From: Bacillota bacterium
GTDB lineage: Bacteria; Bacillota; Clostridia; Lachnospirales; Lachnospiraceae
Direction of reading: 5' to 3'
Assembly (NCBI GenBank): GCA_023389295.1
Contig: JAEWEO010000070.1
Coordinates: forward strand, 1-14,672
Length of the DNA: 14,672 nucleotides
Below, in pieces: positions 6,961 to 14,092 of this stretch. Under the pieces are notes generated by a model. That model ran no database searches. It saw only the letters and a list, made by a program, of their open reading frames with translations, and had not been told where the DNA came from. A program made the position numbers and the translations under genes. Every line of letters starts with the position of its first letter. Position 1 is the first letter of the stretch.

Positions 6961-8799
6961 TTAGTAATAAATCAAGAAGGAGTAATTGACGGGGTTAGAA
7001 AGATAATCCAATTCATTAGTTATAATAATATAATAATCACCGGCAGCTAAATTTTTATCAATAATTTGGTAATAACCATCATCATTGTATAACTCAGACA
7101 CAGCAACTGTATTATAATTACTATCATAGATACATATATAAGTGTCTATCATGTCTTTATCGTATTCCGTCAGGAAAATTGACATTACACTTCCTCCCTG
7201 AGGTAAGGAAATTTTGTAGCCATCTATGGTATTCGAGTCATGTAAGCTTCCATAAACGATGGAATTATTCTCAATTAATTGGGTCGTGCTATATTTCTGG
7301 CTTTTGGTTTCGTCTTCGTATACTTTCTTAGTGGTCATATTTGCTTCATAGAATGATTTTGCTGTAATCGGGGAAGCAAAATTTAATTTTCCAAATTGAT
7401 ATACATTTACAGCAAAATTAATATTTTGACTATCTAACAGAATAAATGTATTAATTCCGATCACTTCACCATATTCATTCAATAATGGACCACCGCTATT
7501 ACCTCCGGAGATGGGAGCTGTTACCTGTACATAATCAACATTATCAAGAACACGGGAGGCAGAGGAAACAATTCCGCTTGATAAGGAGCCCGTTAGGCCA
7601 CGGGGACTACCTAACGCATATACATTTTCTCCAACTGTAATATTTTCTTTATAAGGTACTAAGTGCTCTGTTACCGCATCGATGGTTAATACCGCGATAT
7701 CATAAGCCTCATCATAGGCTAGTATCTCCATAACATCATAAGTCCTATTTTGATAATTTACTACCTTAATTTGAGTCGCGTCTTTAATCACATGATAGTT
7801 GGTTATAAGAACACCGCTATAAATGAAAAATCCGGATCCGACATACTCGCCTGTAGCTTTGGATACTTGAAGTTCAACCGTAGAAGGAGCACATTTTGCA
7901 TAGACTTCTTTTGCTGTTAACACCTTTGCATCTTTGTCCCTGCCTTCCGGCTCATCTACCACCTTTACTTTAAAACTGGTTTGATCTGCAGTTTCGGATG
8001 AGGTTATAGTAACCGTCGCGGTTCCCTTCTTTAGAGGATCTAACAATAACCTAATATTGTCTCCTTCCCAATCACCCCATTGACATGATAAAATCTCAGG
8101 ATTATCTATGGAAAAGGTCAGATATTCGTCGTCTCCTAGGTCTTTTGTTGTTACAAGGATAATTACCTGATCATAGATTTCATAGGATTTTGCTTCCGTT
8201 GATAGTTTTCCTGCCGCTATGGTCACTGTTAATCTACTTGATAAATTTCCTGCTGTCGCAATGACGTCTACTTCACCAGCATTAAGTGCCGTTAATTTTC
8301 CGGTTTTGCTATTAATGCTTGCAATTGTCTTATCCGATACACTCCATTTGATTTTCTCACTTGTTCCATTTGCTTTTGCTGCAAAGGTGAAAATATCACC
8401 TACTGCCAGTTTACTAATCTTCTCTTGAAATTTGATATTTGGTACATCTATAGTAACCTTTATCTTTGATGTGTACGTTTTATTATTTTGCTTTATTGTT
8501 GCTGTAACTGTTGCACTACCCTTTTTTACCGGGGTTATTATACCGGTTTTACTAACCTTAGCAATTTTTGCATTACTAGATTTGAATGTTGTTGTCGATC
8601 CTTTTTTCAGATTATAAAATTTAATCTGATAGGTTCTGTAACCTGCATATAACGTCAACTTACTTACTGTTGTTTTTGGTGTGGTGCTGGTTGCTGCTTC
8701 CACCGTTGTCACAAGTCCACCGATACCTACAATAGGAGTTGAAACCGCTAGTACAAATGACAATAATACACCTAATGTAACCCTTAATAATTTTTTCAT
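6961..8799 (-). CDS. Secreted trypsin-like serine protease with Ig-like (Big_2) domains
   Basis: A 612-residue exported protein. Residues 1-35 are a signal peptide (K-K-L-L-R, hydrophobic core, V-E-A-A cleavage near 35). Residues 45-117 and 122-195 are two Big_2-type Ig-like domains (K-V-S-K-T-G-I-I-T and S-I-N-S-K-T-G-K-L-T repeats); 200-282 is a third, more degenerate one. Residues 295-470 form an S1C/HtrA-like trypsin fold with H336 (T-N-Y-H-V), D367 (Y-D-I-A-V-L) and S435 (G-G-N-S-G-G-P), so the triad is complete. No PDZ domain follows; residues 480-612 resemble a pre-peptidase C-terminal (PPC-like) beta domain. The likely role is cell-surface protein processing or quality control; the substrate is unknown. 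GGAGGTG lies before the ATG. Single-gene unit. Confidence 0.9.
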   Translation of the reverse strand: MKKLLRVTLGVLLSFVLAVSTPIVGIGGLVTTVEAATSTTPKTTVSKLTLYAGYRTYQIKFYNLKKGSTTTFKSSNAKIAKVSKTGIITPVKKGSATVTATIKQNNKTYTSKIKVTIDVPNIKFQEKISKLAVGDIFTFAAKANGTSEKIKWSVSDKTIASINSKTGKLTALNAGEVDVIATAGNLSSRLTVTIAAGKLSTEAKSYEIYDQVIILVTTKDLGDDEYLTFSIDNPEILSCQWGDWEGDNIRLLLDPLKKGTATVTITSSETADQTSFKVKVVDEPEGRDKDAKVLTAKEVYAKCAPSTVELQVSKATGEYVGSGFFIYSGVLITNYHVIKDATQIKVVNYQNRTYDVMEILAYDEAYDIAVLTIDAVTEHLVPYKENITVGENVYALGSPRGLTGSLSSGIVSSASRVLDNVDYVQVTAPISGGNSGGPLLNEYGEVIGINTFILLDSQNINFAVNVYQFGKLNFASPITAKSFYEANMTTKKVYEDETKSQKYSTTQLIENNSIVYGSLHDSNTIDGYKISLPQGGSVMSIFLTEYDKDMIDTYICIYDSNYNTVAVSELYNDDGYYQIIDKNLAAGDYYIIITNELDYLSNPVNYSFLIYY

Positions 8800-8837
8800 T
8801 CCCCCACCTCCACTTTTATTTCAGATGTTTATATTCT

Positions 8838-8865
8838 AGTATATTCTTTATATTTTGTAAATCAA
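8838..8865 (-). promoter_or_regulatory. Probable promoter of the protease gene
   Basis: On the minus strand TTGATT (8865-8860), a 16-base spacer and TATACT (8843-8838), ending 38 bases before the ATG. It begins directly after the stop codon of the beta-lactamase gene. No terminator lies between the two genes, so read-through is also possible. Confidence 0.5.
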
Positions 8866-9870
8866 TTAATTAATACCCCTATATTCCTTCTCAAGAATCT
8901 CGTATACAATTGTCTGTGCTGTTTTTCCTGTTATGTTATCTACCTGGTCGTCCTCTAAATAGGAAGCGAAGTAAACTCTATCCTCTCCTTGTTCCAAAAA
9001 TCCAACGAACCAGCCCTTATTGTTAATTCCTGTTCCTGTTTTTCCATAAATGCGGTAATTATCTTCTTCCTGCAAAAGCATGACATTTTTAAGTATTGAT
9101 ATATGCTCCTCTTTATAAGAAGTTTTCCCCTCAAAAATATCGGAAAGCACTTGTACCTGTTCTAAAGGTGATATTTTTAGAGAAGATTCTAGCCAAAAGC
9201 CATTGCAATTAGGATAGGAATTAATGGCACTCCCTTCCCACTCGCTCACATCACAATTACCATATTTTAATTCTTTTAAAACAGAATCCATAGTTATTTC
9301 ACCCACCTGATCCACCAAGTTGCGAAAATACCAGACACAGGAATAGGAAAAGGCATCTTTAAGTGTCAGATCATAATTCCAGTCCTCTATTTGATAAATG
9401 GTCCCGTCATACCCCATGGTGGATTCCTCGGTTTGGATAATCCCTTGATCGAGTCCCACGAGGGTGGATATAATCTTAAAGGTAGAATAGGGTGATACTT
9501 GCTGCATGCTCATTTCTTCCTGATAGATGGAGTATTTCTTCTCATCTTCCTGATAAAATACTGCACATCCCTTCACGTCATGAAAGTACTCTTCATAATC
9601 TACTATCTCTGTGATGGGTTCCGCTAAACTATCTACTTCGGGGTTCATCACGATCACTTCCTCCTGATAATCTTCTTCTATTCCATCACTTGGAATGGGA
9701 GTCATCGTAATTAATTCCGTTTTTACTAGAGGCTGCTGACTTGGAATATTTTCTGATACTTCATGATTCCCATTACTTTGCTTCTTACATCCAATCAAAA
9801 GACAAGAAGATAGTACTAGTAAGAGAATTCCAGATTTCCTATTTATGAAAGCGATTTTTCTTGTAATCAT
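8866..9870 (-). CDS. Class D beta-lactamase, lipoprotein
   Basis: A 334-residue protein starting M-I-T-R-K, with a lipoprotein signal (L-L-I-G-C, lipid Cys 28), an acidic linker to about 95, and a class D (OXA-type) serine beta-lactamase domain. Its motifs, in this numbering, are S129-T-F-K132 (catalytic Ser and carboxylatable Lys), S177-C-V, Y203-G-N205, F-W226-L-E-S-S-L-K-I-S-P and K277-T-G-T, in the normal order and spacing. The whole set argues for an active hydrolase rather than a BlaR-type sensor, which would be fused to a membrane protease. Start choice: an in-frame ATG at 9945 would add 25 residues, but it has no ribosome site and lies only about 7 bases from the predicted transcript start. 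No blaI/blaR gene is nearby. Activity and substrate range cannot be read from sequence. Confidence 0.88.
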   Translation of the reverse strand: MITRKIAFINRKSGILLLVLSSCLLIGCKKQSNGNHEVSENIPSQQPLVKTELITMTPIPSDGIEEDYQEEVIVMNPEVDSLAEPITEIVDYEEYFHDVKGCAVFYQEDEKKYSIYQEEMSMQQVSPYSTFKIISTLVGLDQGIIQTEESTMGYDGTIYQIEDWNYDLTLKDAFSYSCVWYFRNLVDQVGEITMDSVLKELKYGNCDVSEWEGSAINSYPNCNGFWLESSLKISPLEQVQVLSDIFEGKTSYKEEHISILKNVMLLQEEDNYRIYGKTGTGINNKGWFVGFLEQGEDRVYFASYLEDDQVDNITGKTAQTIVYEILEKEYRGIN

Positions 9871-9874
9871 ATGG

Positions 9875-9885
9875 CCTTGTCCTTT
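9875..9885 (-). promoter_or_regulatory. Ribosome site fixing the beta-lactamase start
   Basis: Minus-strand AAAGGACAAGG ends four bases before the ATG at 9870 (AAAGGA spaced by nine). The longer in-frame start at 9945 has nothing comparable. Confidence 0.6.
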
Positions 9886-9958
9886 CTTATGAAAAACCAT
9901 GTGAGAAATACTTTTTCTAAAACGACGATATACATCTTTTTCCATTTACAATAAGCTT

Positions 9959-9987
9959 ATTATAAAATTGTCTGTTTTGTATGTCAA
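9959..9987 (-). promoter_or_regulatory. Perfect-consensus promoter of the beta-lactamase gene
   Basis: On the minus strand TTGACA (9987-9982), exactly 17 bases and TATAAT (9964-9959): full sigma-A consensus. The expected start is near 9952, giving a leader of about 80 nt to the ATG at 9870. No BlaI-like operator is obvious, so constitutive strong expression is the simplest reading. Confidence 0.85.
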
Positions 9988-9993
9988 GTCATG

Positions 9994-10040
9994 AAAAAAG
10001 CCTATGCAATAAACGAAATATCCTTGCATAGACTATTTTT
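9994..10040 (-). terminator. Terminator of the GGDEF gene
   Basis: CTATGCAA (10002-10009) and TTGCATAG (10024-10031) form an 8-bp stem around a 14-base loop. On the minus strand the stem is followed by GGC and six T; an A-rich run on the other side gives a T-tract for the opposite direction too. It lies 44 bases past the GGDEF stop and 7 bases before the beta-lactamase -35 box. Confidence 0.8.
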
Positions 10041-10074
10041 GATTATTTTCTTATGATGCTGTCTTGTTTTTATG

Positions 10075-10983
10075 TTAGGGGGTAGCCTTCCCGCTACTAA
10101 CGGATTTATTCTTACCATTATGCTTAGCTTCATACATATTATGATCAGCCATAATAATTGCCTCCTCCGGTGTAATTAATTCTCCCTGGTTTGTATATAT
10201 TCCAATGGAAACAGTTGTGCTAACGATCCCATTTTTATGCTCAATACTGATACTAGCAATTTCCTTTCTAATTTCTTCAGCAACTGCATATGCCTCTTCT
10301 GTACCGGTATTGTTTAAACATAAAATAAACTCATCACCACCATACCTAGCTGCCCAGTTCAAATCGTTATCCATATGATTTGAAATAACACCTGATACTT
10401 TGCTAAGCATGGTATCTCCCATAATATGTCCATAGATATCATTTATCTTTTTAAAATTATCCAAATCCAAAAAAACAATGGAAAGGGGTGAATTCTCAAG
10501 TACCGTCCTAACGATATCTGCCGGTAAACGTTCCGTAATATAACGTTTGTTATATAAATTACTTAATTCATCTTTTACAATACGATTATTGATTTCCGTT
10601 ATTATATTAAGAAAAGGATTTCCCTGCGAACATGCTCCGTTTTCTATCATCATACCATCACTTGCATTCTTAATTAATTCTAAAACCACAGGTTTTTCAG
10701 CATTTTCTATGGGCATGGCAGTTATCATCATTATATCAGAACCACATACCTCTAATTTCATGTAACATTTATTGTGCATATTAGCACGAACTGAGATGCA
10801 ATTATCACATATCCTTCCTGTTTGCCATTTTTCAAAGCAGGCCCCAGGCTTTTCTATTCTTTCTAGCCCTCTAAATTCAATAACCTTCTTTTTTATTGGA
10901 TCTACTATTCTTACCGCATCATACATTTTATGAAATAGGTCCAAATTTTCATCTAACTTATCTAGTAATACACTATCTGACAT
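10075..10983 (-). CDS. GGDEF diguanylate cyclase with Cys-rich N-terminal sensor region
   Basis: A 302-residue soluble protein with no signal or membrane segment. Residues 15-110 look PAS-like (Y-D-A-V-R-I-V-D-P-x-x-x-K-V-I-E) and hold clustered cysteines C49, C59, C62, C73 and C80, including a C-x2-C pair, suggesting metal, Fe-S or thiol sensing. Residues 138-295 are a GGDEF domain with D-L-D-N-F-K-K-I-N-D (173-182) for metal binding and R-Y-G-G-D-E-F (213-219) intact, so c-di-GMP synthesis from GTP is expected. The inhibitory RxxD site normally preceding it reads N-D-L-N, so product feedback is probably absent. GGAGG lies six bases before the ATG. Single-gene unit downstream of the XRE gene. 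The sensed signal is not known. Confidence 0.92.
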   Translation of the reverse strand: MSDSVLLDKLDENLDLFHKMYDAVRIVDPIKKKVIEFRGLERIEKPGACFEKWQTGRICDNCISVRANMHNKCYMKLEVCGSDIMMITAMPIENAEKPVVLELIKNASDGMMIENGACSQGNPFLNIITEINNRIVKDELSNLYNKRYITERLPADIVRTVLENSPLSIVFLDLDNFKKINDIYGHIMGDTMLSKVSGVISNHMDNDLNWAARYGGDEFILCLNNTGTEEAYAVAEEIRKEIASISIEHKNGIVSTTVSIGIYTNQGELITPEEAIIMADHNMYEAKHNGKNKSVSSGKATP

Positions 10984-11056
10984 TATAATCCTCCAAACTA
11001 TAGAAAAACAGAGAGAGAACCCTTTTACTAGCCTATCACTCTGCTTTTATCCTAGC

Positions 11057-11090
11057 ATTATGTCGAACAAAAGTATAGGTAACAATTGTT
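11057..11090 (-). promoter_or_regulatory. Probable GGDEF promoter with a palindrome at -35
   Basis: On the minus strand TTGTTA (11085-11080), a 17-base spacer and CATAAT (11062-11057) form a reasonable promoter with a leader of about 65 nt. A perfect 10-bp palindrome AACAATTGTT (11081-11090) overlaps the -35 box and could be an operator, although a palindrome this short in AT-rich DNA can arise by chance. Confidence 0.45.
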
Positions 11091-11198
11091 CTCTAATTGA
11101 TAAACTATCGATTACTCAATTCAAAATAATTTTATTAATATATCTATATTCTTCTCTGCCATATAAAAACAAATAATAGAATTTATTATATGTTCGAA

Positions 11199-12140
11199 TT
11201 AACTTAGATTAATCGATTGATATTTCCTATTATACTCATTTTTCAAATCAATACTAAGCCTCTCATCTTTCATTAATATATCAAACAATTCAAAAGATGA
11301 TATATAATATGCATCCATGGACTTATCAAAAATGTTAATCAGATGTAATCCCTTTGTAAACCACATAAGTGCTACTTCCTGATTCCCAGACTGATAATAT
11401 GCATAGGATAGATAAAAATAACTAAAATGTGCTCTCTCATAAGATTCATTGCCAACCTGTAATTCAATTAACTCAAGTCCAATATCAATTGCTTTTGTAT
11501 ATTCTTTTAAAAAATAATACATGGTCATTAAATTAAGACAAACCGTAATCGTGATCTGTATATATCGATGATCTTTCCTCTTGTTGCTAACAATATCATA
11601 TGCTTTTAAAACTGCATCTTTTGCTTTGTCTAAATCTCCTAGCACTTGATAACAGGTGGATAAGATCACGTAAAGGTTTGCGATATATTCTCCTCGTGCA
11701 TAAATGGACTTTACCTGTTCCATAGCTTCGATTACTTCCTTAATCACTTCCTGATGTTTTTGTTCAATAAACACCTTATAAGCGGCCTTGTTAACCATAA
11801 TTTCATATGACCAAGGTTCCTTCTTAAAATCCGAGTATTCAAGTGCTTCCTTTGTCCCTTTCATCAAACTATCATATTCTCCAGTTCTACGATACTTATT
11901 AAAAAGCTTAAAAAGAGACTTTACCTTCAAAGGATAAGAACAGTCCATGTATTGGTAGTATTCAAACAGGTCGGTTCCTAATTTATCTCCTAGTGCTGCC
12001 GTCAAATCAGAGGACGGAGTTCGTTCTCCCTTTTCAATTAAATATATATACTTTTCAGAGCATATGTCAGTCGCTAAATCTTTACGGCTCATTCCTAAAT
12101 CACATCGAAATTGCTTTACTATGGTTCCTATGTGATTCAT
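11199..12140 (-). CDS. XRE-family HTH regulator with TPR-like C-terminal domain
   Basis: A 313-residue protein from the ATG at 12140 (M-N-H-I-G-T-I-V-K-Q-F-R). Residues 4-58 form a Cro/C1-type HTH (L-G-M-S-R-K-D-L-A ... Y-I-Y-L-I-E-K-G-E-R-T-P-S). From about residue 75 to the end it is all-helical with TPR-like repeats (L-Y-V-I-L-S-T-C-Y-Q-V-L-G-D-L-D-K-A-K-D-A and Y-L-S-Y-A-Y-Y-Q-S-G-N-Q-E-V-A-L-M-W-F). This resembles the RRNPP group (Rgg, PlcR, PrgX), whose TPR domain binds a short secreted peptide. No peptide gene is recognisable next to it, so a peptide ligand is only a possibility. An in-frame ATG at 12188 lacks a ribosome site. The target may be itself or the GGDEF gene 215 bases downstream. 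Confidence 0.88.
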   Translation of the reverse strand: MNHIGTIVKQFRCDLGMSRKDLATDICSEKYIYLIEKGERTPSSDLTAALGDKLGTDLFEYYQYMDCSYPLKVKSLFKLFNKYRRTGEYDSLMKGTKEALEYSDFKKEPWSYEIMVNKAAYKVFIEQKHQEVIKEVIEAMEQVKSIYARGEYIANLYVILSTCYQVLGDLDKAKDAVLKAYDIVSNKRKDHRYIQITITVCLNLMTMYYFLKEYTKAIDIGLELIELQVGNESYERAHFSYFYLSYAYYQSGNQEVALMWFTKGLHLINIFDKSMDAYYISSFELFDILMKDERLSIDLKNEYNRKYQSINLS

Positions 12141-12154
12141 ACTCCCCCTCCTTC
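12141..12154 (-). promoter_or_regulatory. Strong ribosome site fixing the XRE gene start
   Basis: Minus-strand GAAGGAGGGGGAGT lies directly before the ATG at 12140, with the GGAGG core six bases away. The upstream in-frame ATG at 12188 follows an AT-rich stretch without such a site. Confidence 0.8.
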
Positions 12155-12221
12155 TCTTTTGTATTTGCAGCTTCCTTTCACTTTGCATGAAATAATTCTC
12201 AGTTACTTAATCATGTAGAAC

Positions 12222-12266
12222 AAAGCCGAATTAACTTACACCTATCGTGTTTGTTAAATCGGCTTT
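12222..12266 (-). terminator. Probable terminator between the L,D-transpeptidase and XRE genes
   Basis: AAAGCCGAATTAAC (12222-12235) and GTTAAATCGGCTTT (12253-12266) pair at 13 of 14 positions around a 17-base loop. The T-tract is short in the minus direction (TTTGTTCT) and better in the plus direction. It lies about 137 bases past the transpeptidase stop. The rest of the 262-base gap shows no gene, and no clear XRE promoter was found. Confidence 0.55.
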
Positions 12267-12402
12267 TATCTTTACTATTTATTATAAATAAATCTACTTC
12301 ATAGCTTAATGTAACACGAATTAACATGATACTTCATCTATATCAGTTTACTATAACTCTTTGAAGAAAGCAAGCAACCTTAAAAAGGATTATTGGAATA
12401 TT

Positions 12403-13950
12403 TTAATTTTCTGTATCGACTGTATTAACTGCCTCTACTTTTTCTTCTTTCTTACTGTTATCTTTCTCACTCTGATTTTTTTCATCTACTTTATCTTCTT
12501 TTACCTCATAATTCTCTGTTCCCGGCAGTTCATATACTACTACGGCAACACCTCTTTGGATATGTTCGAACATTTTTTGAGCTGCTTTCGGAGGCATATT
12601 AATACACCCATGAGATCCGCTGGTAAGATAGATATCCTTACCAAATTCCTTACGCCAGTTGGCATCATGAAAGCCAATGTTTCCATTAAAAGGCATCCAA
12701 TATTTCACCGGTGTAGCGTAGTCCTCACCTACTAAGGTAGCATCGTTCTCTTTGTATTGAATTGGATAAGTACCAGAGGGTGTACCATAATCTTTGGCCA
12801 AGTTACCAGATACAAAGTCCGTCTCCACGATAAGTTTACCATCCTTGTAGAAAAATAAATGCTGTGCAGTAATATTTACTTCTACGTAAGTATCTCCAAT
12901 ATCATCTTTGCCATATTGTTGAGCTGTTTGATAATATACGGGTTCCTTCGTCAACTTTTCACCATTTTGTATTAACTCTGTTAACTCCTTGGTTTCCTCA
13001 GGACGATTAAGCCACCAGCCATAATCTCCACCCTTAACCGTTATTACATCTCCATAGGACGTTTTAAACTCTCTTGTTCTCCCAAAAGAATTGTAGTTCT
13101 TACCTATGTAATCTACGTATTCTCTAACACCATCGGTATCTAAATGAACGGTAAAATCCTCGTTTACTGAGATCCATTCACTAATTTTACTTCCGTCTAG
13201 GATTTCTATATCCTCGCCAAACTCATAGGTAATTTTAGCACCGGCAATACGGTTCATTTCTTCAAGTGCTTCCAATAATTTTTCATTACTAGAGGTTATC
13301 TTTGGTTGCTCATATCCATCTATATCTTCTATCAATAAGGTTGGTTGCAATTCCATAATGGCATTAACAATTTCATCATATAGAATATCTTCTTTCACTT
13401 TGGCTCCGGGATTCTCTGAAATTATAGTATAACCATTCATTTCATCATATTCCGATATTGTAGCATTTTCAGGTTCAATAAGGTTTTCTTTCTTCATAAA
13501 CTTCAGATCATTAAATTTTTCTTTAAGCAATGTTTCATCATATTGTAACATTGCCTTCACTTCGATTTCCTTTTCTTTAAGAATAGAAGACGGCCATCTA
13601 TAAGCCTTTTGCTTCTCTAACAGATTTTCTATACTCTCATCAAAAACTGTATGTAGATTAATGTCTTTTCCTTCAATTATATCCGTTACTCCATTTCTAC
13701 CTTGTATGGTTAGGGAATAGGATTTTACCTTCTCATTAATCGCTTCTTCTGCCACGAGAGCATCCATATGGGAAGTAGGTACACCATTGATTATGGTATT
13801 ATTGAAAAAATGTGACTTATAATAATTACCAATCATAAGATAGATAATTGATAGTGGAATTATGAAACCAATTGCAGAAGCTAATAAAATTTTATTTCTT
13901 CTGCTCTTACTACTTGTAGTTCTTCTATTTTTTTTAGCCTTTTTCATCAT
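12403..13950 (-). CDS. Membrane-anchored L,D-transpeptidase (YkuD)
   Basis: A 515-residue protein. A basic N-terminus (1-20) and one transmembrane helix (about 21-41) anchor it with the bulk outside. Residues 60-345 fit two PG_binding_4-type domains seen before YkuD in Clostridia. Residues 355-475 are the YkuD catalytic domain, with G-T-P-S-G-T-Y (389-395), H428 (G-F-H-D-A) and S446-H447-G-C449-I-N, where C449 is the nucleophile. The family cross-links peptidoglycan stems 3-3, a reaction many beta-lactams inhibit poorly. Residues 482-515 form a highly charged K/E-rich tail, probably disordered. AAGGTG precedes the tandem ATG-ATG start; either may be used. It is transcribed from its own promoter. 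Confidence 0.93.
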   Translation of the reverse strand: MMKKAKKNRRTTSSKSRRNKILLASAIGFIIPLSIIYLMIGNYYKSHFFNNTIINGVPTSHMDALVAEEAINEKVKSYSLTIQGRNGVTDIIEGKDINLHTVFDESIENLLEKQKAYRWPSSILKEKEIEVKAMLQYDETLLKEKFNDLKFMKKENLIEPENATISEYDEMNGYTIISENPGAKVKEDILYDEIVNAIMELQPTLLIEDIDGYEQPKITSSNEKLLEALEEMNRIAGAKITYEFGEDIEILDGSKISEWISVNEDFTVHLDTDGVREYVDYIGKNYNSFGRTREFKTSYGDVITVKGGDYGWWLNRPEETKELTELIQNGEKLTKEPVYYQTAQQYGKDDIGDTYVEVNITAQHLFFYKDGKLIVETDFVSGNLAKDYGTPSGTYPIQYKENDATLVGEDYATPVKYWMPFNGNIGFHDANWRKEFGKDIYLTSGSHGCINMPPKAAQKMFEHIQRGVAVVVYELPGTENYEVKEDKVDEKNQSEKDNSKKEEKVEAVNTVDTEN

Positions 13951-14001
13951 TTTACACCTTCGTTCTTTAAATTAATATTAATGGACGGGTATCACACTAA
14001 T

Positions 14002-14030
14002 ACTATACTACGAAGTTTTGTTAATGTTAA
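14002..14030 (-). promoter_or_regulatory. Promoter of the L,D-transpeptidase gene
   Basis: On the minus strand TTAACA (14030-14025), a 17-base spacer and TATAGT (14007-14002), each one base from consensus. The expected start is near 13995, with a leader of about 45 nt. Confidence 0.7.
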
Positions 14031-14092
14031 GGCATTTTCATTAAGTTTTATTTAACACTTTAGATATAATTTGGTAATAGTTTTATTCAATC

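Noticed and set aside
9871..9945. 25-residue N-terminal extension of the beta-lactamase
   Set aside because: It has no ribosome site, would begin about 7 bases from the predicted transcript start, and puts a basic stretch before a signal peptide that is complete from the ATG at 9870.
12251..12266. TTGTTAAATCGG as a second Rex box
   Set aside because: Only one half matches; the sequence is explained by the hairpin 12222-12266.
12361..12735. 124-residue plus-strand open frame opposite the L,D-transpeptidase gene
   Set aside because: Phe/Ile/Leu runs arise from the antisense of a Lys/Glu-rich tail; there is no family resemblance and it lies fully over a solid gene.
14017..14034. TTGTTAATGTTAAGG near the L,D-transpeptidase promoter as a Rex box
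   Set aside because: It has one TTGTTAA half, but the second half does not follow at the four-base spacing required.
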